A program made the translations under genes and the position numbers. Shown one piece after another: positions 18,768 to 25,952 of a stretch of 62,436 nucleotides of DNA (its first letter is position 1; the number at the start of each line of letters is the position of its first letter). The stretch covers positions 1 through 62,436 of the forward strand of contig CAPEBR010000022.1 in assembly GCA_948602995.1 (NCBI GenBank), read 5' to 3'. A model generated the notes under the pieces. The model had not been told where the DNA came from. It worked only from the letters and a program-made list of their open reading frames with translations, and did no database searches. This DNA is from an uncultured Dorea sp. Its GTDB lineage: Bacteria > Bacillota > Clostridia > Lachnospirales > Lachnospiraceae.

Positions 18768-21122
18768 ATGAACTCAGAATTCAGAGAAAATGATACCTTA
18801 TTTATAGAGCCGGATCTCCCTGGGAAAGATCAGCAGCATTATCTTTTAGTAGTGGATGATGAAGGGCATGTACAAGAAATAAATCTGGAAAAACTTTCTA
18901 AAGGGCGGATTTATTTTGGCAGGAATCCGGAACAAAATGATATTGTGATAAACTCAGATATTATCTCCAGAAACCATGGGAAACTGAAAATGGTTGATGG
19001 GAGGGCATATTTTGCAGATCTCGGGAGCACAAATGGTACCTATATTGAAAGCCGGGGCAGAAGTCAGTTTGTAAAGAATAACAAGAATTATGCGGCTCTT
19101 TTAGATGGGGATATTTTGCGTATTCATGGAAAAAATGATCAGCAAAGATCTGTTCTGTTGCTGTATGCAAGGGGGACACAGCAGGGAAAATGGCAAAAGT
19201 ATTTATTAGGGGAAGATAACCACATTCGGATTGGCCGGGGCAGGGAAAATGATATTATCTTATTACATCCGTGTATTTCCAGAAAACATGCTGTACTGGA
19301 AAAATCCGGGGACTCTTATGCGATCTCTGATGCTGGCAGCAAGCATGGTATTTTGGTAAATGGACGGCAAATTACAGGTTCTTATATGCTGAGGGATAAA
19401 GATGTAATCCAAATCCTGGACAGTATACTGCTGTTTACAAAAAAACAGATTCTGTATAAGAATAGCCGGCAGGGCGTCAGTCTTACGATACGAAATATAA
19501 ATAAATATGTGGATAAGGGCAAACAGATTCTCCATGAAGTGGACTGTGATATTGAAAGCAATGAATTTGTAGCCATTATCGGCGGCTCTGGCGCCGGAAA
19601 ATCGACTTTGATGAATGCGATCAGCGGCTTTGATAAGAAAAAGGAAGGGAATGTATTCTTTAATGGGGTTTCCCTGGAAAAAAACTTCTCTATGCTAAAA
19701 AATCTAATTGGCTATGTGCCGCAGCAGGATATTATTTATGAAAACCTTACCTTAAAGCGCATGCTGTATTATACAGCCAAGATGAAAATGTCAAAGGACA
19801 TTACAAAACAGGAAATCCAGCAGCGCATTTCAGAGGTTTTGGATATGGTAGAACTAAAAGAGCACCAGGATACTTATATCCGAAAGCTGTCCGGCGGCCA
19901 GAAGAAGCGTGCAAGTATTGCTGTCGAATTACTGGCAGATCCAAGTCTCTTCTTTTTGGATGAGCCTACTTCCGGGCTAGACCCTGGAACAGAGAAAAAA
20001 CTGATGGAGACCTTGAACAGGCTGTCAAAGAATCAGGGAAAGACCATTATTATGGTAACTCATACGACACAGAGTCTGGATTTATGTGATAAAATTATTT
20101 TTATGGGGCAGGGAGGCAGGCTGTGTTTTTGTGGTACTACAGAAGAAGCCCGTATGTTTTTTGATACCAGTAGCCTGGTTGATATATATAATGAGATTGC
20201 TGCAAAGCCGGAAACCTGGGAGAAACAGTATAAGAAATTTGTCTCACCGAAACCAGTAGATGTCAGACAAAATAATACGGAAGGAAAAAGAAAGTATATT
20301 GGAGGCATAAGACAGATGTTCATTCTTATGTCACGTTATACAGAACTTATCAAAAATGATATACAGCGCCTGGGGATGCTTTTGCTGCAGCCTGTCGCTA
20401 TTGCACTTCTGCTCGCAGTCGTGGCGGATGATGAGGTATTTGAAATATATGAGAGTACGAAATCCATTCTATTTGCATTAAGCTGCGCAGGGATCTGGAT
20501 CGGCCTTTTTAACTCTATCCAGGAGATCTGTAAGGAACGTGTGATCCTAAAGAGGGAGTATATGAGCAATTTAAAGCTATGGGCATATACCCTTTCTAAA
20601 TATACAGTACAGGCAATCCTGGGAGTTGTGCAGGCGCTGCTTATTACAATTGTATTTGCAGCTGCAGTTGGTATGCCGGAAAAGGGAGTTTTTTTCGAAA
20701 CAGCTTTTTTTGAGATTTTCTTTACGTTGTGGTTAACGATCATGGCGTCCACGGCATTGGGCTTTGTAATATCTGCTATGGTAAAGAGTGGCGATAAAGC
20801 TATGACTTGCGCCCCGTTTGTGTTAATCATTCAACTTTTGTTTTCCGGGATTTTGTTTGAATTAAAGGGTGTTGGAAAGAAAATCGCATATGTGACGGTG
20901 AGCAAGTGGTCTGTAGAGGGTCTCGGAAGCATTGCAAATTTAAATGATTTAGAGACAAAACTGCAGCAGGAGATGCCAAATGCAGAGCATGAGTTTCAGA
21001 AGATTTTTGAATTTACTAAGGGACATGTGCTGCATCACTGGGCAATATTAGGAGTTATGGCATTATTTTGCGGGATACTGACAACTGTGCTGCTGCGGAG
21101 AATTTCAAAGGATGGGAGGTAG
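18768..21122 (+). CDS. FHA-FHA-ABC transporter fusion (ABCG type)
   Basis: 784 residues from ATG 18768 behind AGGAG. Order: FHA1 (about 45-115: GR, SRNH, TNGT), FHA2 (about 150-220: GR, SRKH, but KHG where NG is usual), an ABC ATPase (about 240-460) and an ABC2-type membrane domain with about six helices (545-770). The Walker A GGSGAGKST starts near 271, the signature LSGGQKKR near 375 and Walker B LFFLDEPTSGLD near 398. The architecture is that of mycobacterial Rv1747, an FHA-ABC exporter regulated by the Ser/Thr kinase PknF. By analogy, the kinases upstream may control export here. The substrate is unknown. It is the last gene of the cluster. Confidence 0.93.
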   Translation: MNSEFRENDTLFIEPDLPGKDQQHYLLVVDDEGHVQEINLEKLSKGRIYFGRNPEQNDIVINSDIISRNHGKLKMVDGRAYFADLGSTNGTYIESRGRSQFVKNNKNYAALLDGDILRIHGKNDQQRSVLLLYARGTQQGKWQKYLLGEDNHIRIGRGRENDIILLHPCISRKHAVLEKSGDSYAISDAGSKHGILVNGRQITGSYMLRDKDVIQILDSILLFTKKQILYKNSRQGVSLTIRNINKYVDKGKQILHEVDCDIESNEFVAIIGGSGAGKSTLMNAISGFDKKKEGNVFFNGVSLEKNFSMLKNLIGYVPQQDIIYENLTLKRMLYYTAKMKMSKDITKQEIQQRISEVLDMVELKEHQDTYIRKLSGGQKKRASIAVELLADPSLFFLDEPTSGLDPGTEKKLMETLNRLSKNQGKTIIMVTHTTQSLDLCDKIIFMGQGGRLCFCGTTEEARMFFDTSSLVDIYNEIAAKPETWEKQYKKFVSPKPVDVRQNNTEGKRKYIGGIRQMFILMSRYTELIKNDIQRLGMLLLQPVAIALLLAVVADDEVFEIYESTKSILFALSCAGIWIGLFNSIQEICKERVILKREYMSNLKLWAYTLSKYTVQAILGVVQALLITIVFAAAVGMPEKGVFFETAFFEIFFTLWLTIMASTALGFVISAMVKSGDKAMTCAPFVLIIQLLFSGILFELKGVGKKIAYVTVSKWSVEGLGSIANLNDLETKLQQEMPNAEHEFQKIFEFTKGHVLHHWAILGVMALFCGILTTVLLRRISKDGR

Positions 21123-21214
21123 GAGGCACACTGACAGCCGCCGTGCGCCGGGGAGTATTTACCTGTCTGCCCTGAGGAGACACAAGGAGGGGCAGGGCTA
21201 TGTGGGGGATTATG

Positions 21215-21241
21215 GTTACTGTGAACGGAGTGAACAGTAAC
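21215..21241 (+). repeat. Palindromic repeat family B, 27-base fragment
   Basis: The inverted repeat GTTACTGT...ACAGTAAC spans 27 bases. The whole stretch is identical to the reverse complement of the first 27 bases of the element at 41510-41641. Confidence 0.75.
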
Positions 21242-21278
21242 GATTATGCCCCCTCGGTGCCCTCCCTGGAAAAAATTA

Positions 21279-21307
21279 TTTACTTTTTTTCACACATCTG
21301 TTATACT
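21279..21307 (+). promoter_or_regulatory. Sigma-A type promoter
   Basis: TTTACT at 21279-21284 and TATACT at 21302-21307 are separated by 17 bases. They lie upstream of the decayed gene that follows. Confidence 0.5.
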
Positions 21308-21350
21308 TGCTGTGTGAAATCTTATCGGACATCGTCCTTCTAGAGGTTCG

Positions 21351-22187
21351 GCAATTTTGGCATTTCGCCATATTTCACAGTATCTGCAACCTATTAATGA
21401 ATATTTGTAACTGTTTCGTAACAGTTCAGGTCTGGTTGCCTATGACCTGCACTTTGCCATGCAGCATACGGCTGCGGCAGAGCAGGAGGGGAACGGGTTT
21501 GTCATGCGTTTTCCCCGTTCCGTTGTTATTTATCCAGAAAAAAACAGGAAGATTCCAGAATCTCTGCACTGCCGTATTATTTTCCAGGATGGAAGCGAAC
21601 ACTTTTATCAGATTCCTACGGTCAGAATCCAGTCTTATTCTTTGGAGAAAATTCATGAAAAGCACCTCAATCTGTTTATTTCCTATATACTGCTCCGCCT
21701 GCGTCCCAGGCTGAGAAAGAAAATAAAAAATCCGTTAACAAGAAAGGAATTGACAGAGTTTATCGGTGAAGTTATGATAATATTAGGAAACGAACTGGAG
21801 CAGGGATATCTGACAAGAAAGGAATATGATGATTACGTGAATCTCTTCCGCCGTGCTGCAGAAAAAGTATTTGAAAAACACGATGATTTTCGAAAGGAGG
21901 CAGATCGTATGACAAAGCCGATTATTGAATTACCCAGCGTACTTCAAAAACGCCTGTATGAAGAAAACGATGAACTAATAGCCAGGAATAAAGCATTAAT
22001 GGCCGACAACGATGCATTAATGGCCGACAACGATGCATTAATGGCAAATAACGATGCATTAATGGCAAATAATGATGCACTAATGGCCGACAAAAACACC
22101 TTGCTTGCAGATCTTGCCGAGAAGGATGCACAGCTTGCCCGAATGAAGGAATTGCTTAAGCAGCATCATATTCTGGAGTGTGTTTAA
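21351..22187 (+). pseudogene. Decayed coiled-coil gene, possibly Rpn/PD-(D/E)XK transposase-like
   Basis: The longest frame from ATG 21459 gives 242 residues. The same frame continues upstream without a start, reading QYLQPINEYL, a TAA stop, then LFRNSSGLVAYDLHFA. That looks like a nonsense mutation in a longer gene. The body (RFPRSVVIYPEKNRKIPES, then HLNLFISYILLRLRPRL) resembles a Clostridia family of unknown function that I loosely associate with Rpn-type putative transposases; this link is uncertain. The C-terminus has five near-perfect 7-residue repeats (ALMADND) and should form a coiled coil. The stop codon lies directly against repeat element A. Confidence 0.5.
21993..22097 (+). repeat. 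Five tandem 21-base repeats inside a coding frame
   Basis: Units start at 21993, 22014, 22035, 22056 and 22077 and encode ALMADND or ALMANND. The first two are identical at the DNA level, and the others differ at a few bases. The period of seven residues matches a coiled-coil heptad. Confidence 0.9.
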
Positions 22188-22188
22188 T

Positions 22189-22333
22189 GTTACTATTCAC
22201 GGACTAACCGCCCGCTCATAGTAACGCATCCAACCCGTTTAAAAGTCGCTTTCAGCGAGGGGCTGGATGCCGGAAACCACCATTTTACCGGCTCGGATGC
22301 TGTGCAGCGGAGTGCACGGCCCCGTGAATAGTA
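22189..22333. repeat. Palindromic repeat family A, longest copy
   Basis: 145 bases with inverted ends ACTATTCACGG and CCGTGAATAGT. The left third recurs inverted at 39444-39486 and the right half recurs inverted at 16409-16490. No protein is encoded. It looks like a MITE-type or REP-type element. Confidence 0.75.
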
Positions 22334-22372
22334 TCCCAAATCTTACAGAAATAATGTCAATTATTACATTTC

Positions 22373-22401
22373 TTAAAAATCCATATCCATTCCATTATAA
22401 T
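22373..22401 (+). promoter_or_regulatory. Candidate promoter of the M23 peptidase gene
   Basis: A perfect TATAAT lies at 22396-22401, with a weak TTAAAA 17 bases upstream. The transcript would have a 5' leader of about 110 bases that contains a GGGAGG at 22426-22431 with no start codon near it. Confidence 0.45.
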
Positions 22402-22514
22402 ACAATTACAAGATAAAACAACGAAGGGAGGAAAATTAAATATAGAAAGAGTACTCTATAAAAACGGTTAAAGTGTTGAAGAAGTAAATGATTAAAAAGA
22501 AGAAAGGAATGGAT

Positions 22515-23531
22515 ATGATTATGAAGAAAATATGGAGAAATGTGCTATTAACAGCATTAGCAGTAGTTATTTCATGTGGATTATGGTCAATGGTTTCATC
22601 GGCAGCAGGGAGTAGGAGATGTTATACGATTTTAAACAATAACACGCCAGTTTACAGCAATACTGGGCTGACATCAAAGTATGGAACTATCTTTGGCTCA
22701 GACGAGATCAGTGTTATCACAGTAACCGGAAGATATACCAAAGTGACCTACCCTGTTTCCGGTGGCAGAACGAAGACGGGATACATCAGTACCAATGCAA
22801 TCTTATGGGGAACAACGGGAAATACCTATACATCAAGAGCGAAGATTACCACATATAAGCGTCCTGGCGGAGCATCCTATGGATATGTTGCAACAGGGGA
22901 CCGTGTTATAATCCTCGGAAGCAGCGGAGGATACACCCAGGTGAAATACCCGGTAAGCGGCGGCTTCAAATACGGATTCATTTCCACAGATGAGGCAAAC
23001 CGTTATATTAAAGGAGACACAGCTCCGACCGCACAGACAGCAGCATCCTTCCAGATGCCGCTTGATAATGCAAGATGTACGTGGCGCTCTTATTCAAACT
23101 GGTCCTGGGGAAATAACCGGGGAGGAAGCGGGAGAGTCTACCATTTGGGAATTGATATTATAGGTTCAAATGACAATGTACGGGCAGCTGCAAATGGAAC
23201 AGTTGCAGCTGCCGGATGGAATAATGCAAATGGGAATTATGTGGTACTGAAGCATAATCTAGACGGACAGACATTTTACAGTTTCTATGCACATCTTAGC
23301 AGGAGGAATGTGTCAAAGGGCGCATCCGTAGGAAAAGGCGCAACGATTGGAACCGTAGGGAACACCGGAAGTGCATCAGGTGGAAAGCATCTTCACTTTG
23401 CAATGATGAATTCATTGTGGGCGGGCTCTTATTATGGATACGCAACATACTTTAGCGGCAATAAAACAAACTATAGCGGAGTGACATATTATAATCCGGT
23501 TTATGTTATCAATAACAGCAGATTGCCATAG
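22515..23531 (+). CDS. Secreted SH3 / M23 family cell-wall peptidase
   Basis: 338 residues from ATG 22515; ATG 22488, 22509 and 22521 are in-frame alternatives, and AGAAAGGA best fits 22515. A signal peptide (VLLTALAVVISCGLWSMVSSAA) is followed by two bacterial SH3-like repeats, each ending in VTYPVSGG or VKYPVSGG with a GYIST or GFIST strand. An M23 (LytM/lysostaphin-type) zinc peptidase domain covers the C-terminal 150 residues. Zinc ligands are visible as H210 and D214 (HLGID) and H294 in HLHF (H292-H294). It should cut peptidoglycan cross-bridges outside the cell. It is monocistronic and flanked by repeat elements. Confidence 0.9.
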   Translation: MIMKKIWRNVLLTALAVVISCGLWSMVSSAAGSRRCYTILNNNTPVYSNTGLTSKYGTIFGSDEISVITVTGRYTKVTYPVSGGRTKTGYISTNAILWGTTGNTYTSRAKITTYKRPGGASYGYVATGDRVIILGSSGGYTQVKYPVSGGFKYGFISTDEANRYIKGDTAPTAQTAASFQMPLDNARCTWRSYSNWSWGNNRGGSGRVYHLGIDIIGSNDNVRAAANGTVAAAGWNNANGNYVVLKHNLDGQTFYSFYAHLSRRNVSKGASVGKGATIGTVGNTGSASGGKHLHFAMMNSLWAGSYYGYATYFSGNKTNYSGVTYYNPVYVINNSRLP

Positions 23532-23542
23532 GGAATTGGGGA

Positions 23543-23675
23543 GTTACTGTTCACACAGGTCTGTGCATTTACTGCACAGACCGTAAGAAAGTGATTCAGG
23601 TGTGAGTAAATCCTATTCGCGGAGCGAATTTCAGATGGATTTGCGAATGTTACTGGTCATGGAGTGAACAGCAAC
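23543..23675. repeat. Palindromic repeat family B, full copy
   Basis: 133 bases starting GTTACTGTTCACACAGG and ending in GAGTGAACAGCAAC. It is nearly identical to the reverse complement of 41510-41641. It has inner palindromes such as GTCTGTGCA...TGCACAGAC and no coding frame. Confidence 0.85.
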
Positions 23676-23718
23676 AATTGGGGACGGGGCATTTTTAAAA
23701 ATGCCCCGTCCCCAATTG
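23675..23718. repeat. GGGGACGGGG palindrome (family G), copy 1
   Basis: A perfect 44-base inverted repeat with outer arm CAATTGGGGACGGGGC and centre ATTTTTAAAAAT. It directly abuts the family B element. Confidence 0.95.
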
Positions 23719-23744
23719 ACTTTCAAATGGCAAAATAATATAAT
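23716..23744 (+). promoter_or_regulatory. Sigma-A promoter of the M24 peptidase gene
   Basis: TTGACT at 23716-23721, a 17-base spacer and TATAAT at 23739-23744. The first three bases of the -35 box are the end of the family G palindrome, so the element supplies part of the promoter. Confidence 0.8.
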
Positions 23745-23778
23745 AAAGATAATTTAAAAGAAAGGTTGGGGCAACGAG

Positions 23779-24864
23779 ATGGATCAAGGAAAGGTTTCAA
23801 GAGTGTTAAAGTCTATGGAGGAGCACGGCATACCGCAGATGATTATATCTGACCCGGTGGCGATCTTCTATCTGACAGGTAAATGGATTATTCCAGGTGA
23901 GAGGCTGCTGGCATTGTATCTGAATGTGAATGGGAATCACAAGCTTGTAATTAACAAGCTCTTCCCGCAGGAGAAGGATCTTGGCGTGGAACTGGTATGG
24001 TATGATGACATTGAGGACGGCGTAGAGATCATGAGCAGATTTGTGGAGAAGGACAAGGCTATGGGAATTGACAAGACATGGCCGGCAAGGTTCCTGCTCC
24101 GCCTTCAGGAACTGGGAGGCGGAAGCAAGTTTGTAAATGGTTCTCCCATCGTGGACTACATCCGTATGGTTAAGGATGAAAAGGAAAAGGAGCTGATGAG
24201 AGAGTCTTCAAGGCTCAATGATATTGCGATGGAGAAGCTGATTCCATGGGTAGCGAAGGGGCTGACAGAAAAAGAACTGAATGCAAAGATCCGTGAGATT
24301 TACAAGGAGCTGGGATGCGAGGATGTATCCTTTGACCCGATTACCGCCTATGCAAAAGGAGCGGCAGACCCACATCATGTAACAGATGATTCCAGGGGAA
24401 AACGCGGAGACTGTGTTATCCTTGACATCGGCGCGTTTAAGGATAATTATGCATCAGATATGACAAGAACCGTATTTATCGGAGAGGTGTCTGACCGGGC
24501 AAAAGAGATCTATGACATTGTAGTAGAGGCGAACCGGCGCGGAATCGAAGCTGCAAAGCCAGGAAACAGAATGTGCGATGTAGACCTTGCAGCAAGAAAT
24601 TATATCGAAGAAAAGGGATACGGGCAGTATTTTACCCACAGAACAGGGCATTCCATTGGTCTTGAGGATCATGAGTTCGGAGACGTATCCTCTGTCAATG
24701 AGGACATTATTCAGGTAGGACAGTGCTTCTCTGTAGAGCCGGGAATCTATTTGGCAGATGAGGGAATCGGTGTTCGTATCGAAGACCTTGTGATTATCAC
24801 AGAGGACGGCTGCGAGGTACTGAATCACTTCACGAAGGATCTCATAGTCGTTCCCGAAGAATAA
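23779..24864 (+). CDS. M24 family aminopeptidase (Xaa-Pro type)
   Basis: 361 residues. An N-terminal creatinase-like domain (about 1-130) is followed by the pita-bread M24 fold. The five metal ligands are visible: D216, D227 (DIGAFKDNYASD), H291 (TGHSIG), E320 (VEPGIY) and E335 (VRIEDL). Members remove N-terminal residues before proline and need Mn or Co. The length and single-subunit layout fit bacterial PepQ/YpdF-type cytoplasmic enzymes, but substrate preference cannot be read from the sequence. AAAGG precedes the ATG. The TAA stop merges with a partial family G repeat (TAATTGGGGACAGG). Confidence 0.92.
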   Translation: MDQGKVSRVLKSMEEHGIPQMIISDPVAIFYLTGKWIIPGERLLALYLNVNGNHKLVINKLFPQEKDLGVELVWYDDIEDGVEIMSRFVEKDKAMGIDKTWPARFLLRLQELGGGSKFVNGSPIVDYIRMVKDEKEKELMRESSRLNDIAMEKLIPWVAKGLTEKELNAKIREIYKELGCEDVSFDPITAYAKGAADPHHVTDDSRGKRGDCVILDIGAFKDNYASDMTRTVFIGEVSDRAKEIYDIVVEANRRGIEAAKPGNRMCDVDLAARNYIEEKGYGQYFTHRTGHSIGLEDHEFGDVSSVNEDIIQVGQCFSVEPGIYLADEGIGVRIEDLVIITEDGCEVLNHFTKDLIVVPEE

Positions 24865-24883
24865 TTGGGGACAGGTCATTTTC

Positions 24884-24925
24884 AATTGGGGACGGGGCAT
24901 TTTTAAAAATGCCCCGTCCCCAATT
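24884..24925. repeat. GGGGACGGGG palindrome (family G), copy 2
   Basis: A 42-base perfect palindrome with centre ATTTTTAAAAAT. A half unit (AATTGGGGACAGGTCATTTT) lies directly before it at 24863-24882. Confidence 0.95.
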
Positions 24926-24975
24926 AAGTTTTCTCTCTTTTTGCCGATATTTAAGGTATAAAGGGGGTGTGTCTG

Positions 24976-25878
24976 TTGAATTTTTTTACGGTTCAGTCTA
25001 TTAATACATATACCAAGAATATGGAAATGCAGATGAAGTGGCAGCGGAAGAAGGAGACTGGTGATTTTACTGCTGACGGCAGTACGAAGCTGGATGCAGT
25101 GGGCAGGCAGGCTGAGGAGATCCGGAAGGCGAATGCTGACGGCAGTACGAAGTTGGCGAAGCAGATTGACTTGAAGCTTAATAGTGGGAAAAAGCTTACG
25201 GCGGAGGAGATGGAGTATTTGCAGATGCATGATCCGCAGAAGTATCAGCGTGTGAAGCAGATTGAGGCGGAGCAGAAGAATTATGAGAATGAGCTTAAGA
25301 GATGTAAGACGAAGGATGAAGTACAGCAATTAAGGATGGCTCATACAGCGGCTTCCCTGAGTGCGGTGAACAGCATTAAGAATAATCCGGCTATTCCTGA
25401 GGAAAAGAAGCTGGAGCTGATTATGCAGGAGCATCATAAGAACCAGGCATTTACGGATACGACGACGGAGTTCGTGGAGAGCGGAAAATATGCGAAGCTG
25501 CCGACGGAGGAGGAGCGCCAAAAGGCTGAGAAGGATCTTAAGGAGGCTGAGGAAGCAGAGCAGATGCCGGAGAAACCGTCAGAAGAGCAGGATGCTGCTG
25601 AGAGGAAAGATGCCGGGGCACAAGCAGACATCAAGGCAGAAGCAGACAGTGAGGATGCCCAGATGGTTATTGAGGCGGGCTCTGAGACGATTCGCAGGGC
25701 TGAAGCAGAGGCGGCGAAGCAGAAGGCGAGAGCTGTTATGGAGGAGCGGGCGATGACCCGTGCAGAGGCGGAGACAACGCCGGAGGCAAGGAAGGTGAAG
25801 CGTGCGCGTGCAGAGGCTGCCTACAAGACAAATCAGGAGGTTGTATCTGTACAAGCCATGGATATAACAGTAGAGTAA
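24976..25878 (+). CDS. Coiled-coil protein of unknown function
   Basis: 300 residues from TTG 24976, placed after AAGGGGGTG; GTG 24967 is possible. There is no signal peptide or membrane segment. It is rich in Glu, Lys, Ala and Gln, with long predicted helices. Two short direct repeats of ADGSTKL occur near the N-terminus, and the C-terminal half is an Ala/Glu/Arg-rich coiled coil. I do not recognise a characterised family. The genes on the other side of glgX include another coiled-coil protein of similar size, so both may be related in role. It is terminated by the strong hairpin at 25885-25927. Confidence 0.75.
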   Translation: MNFFTVQSINTYTKNMEMQMKWQRKKETGDFTADGSTKLDAVGRQAEEIRKANADGSTKLAKQIDLKLNSGKKLTAEEMEYLQMHDPQKYQRVKQIEAEQKNYENELKRCKTKDEVQQLRMAHTAASLSAVNSIKNNPAIPEEKKLELIMQEHHKNQAFTDTTTEFVESGKYAKLPTEEERQKAEKDLKEAEEAEQMPEKPSEEQDAAERKDAGAQADIKAEADSEDAQMVIEAGSETIRRAEAEAAKQKARAVMEERAMTRAEAETTPEARKVKRARAEAAYKTNQEVVSVQAMDITVE

Positions 25879-25884
25879 ATATAT

Positions 25885-25927
25885 GTACTAGAAAAAGAAT
25901 GTGCTTTGCACATTCTTTTTCTAGTAC
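25885..25927. terminator. Bidirectional terminator between convergent genes
   Basis: A perfect 19-bp stem (GTACTAGAAAAAGAATGTG) with a five-base loop. The A-rich left arm and T-rich right arm suit termination on both strands. It lies between the converging coiled-coil gene and glgX. Confidence 0.85.
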
Positions 25928-25952
25928 AGCTACGTTTCGCTGGTCTGCGCTT

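Larger units (their letters stand above)
21123..21350. other. Gap after the FHA cluster
   Basis: No convincing gene is seen here. The stretch holds a 27-base repeat fragment (family B), a promoter-like site and the decayed start of the next gene. Confidence 0.6.

Noticed and set aside
21307..21714. Frame of 135 codons overlapping the decayed gene
   Set aside because: It is out of frame with the conserved blocks of the remnant and has no ribosome site.
22425..22487. Strong GGGAGG ribosome-like site in the leader of the M23 gene
   Set aside because: No ATG, GTG or TTG lies at a usable distance. An ATA-start peptide of nine codons was considered but cannot be supported.
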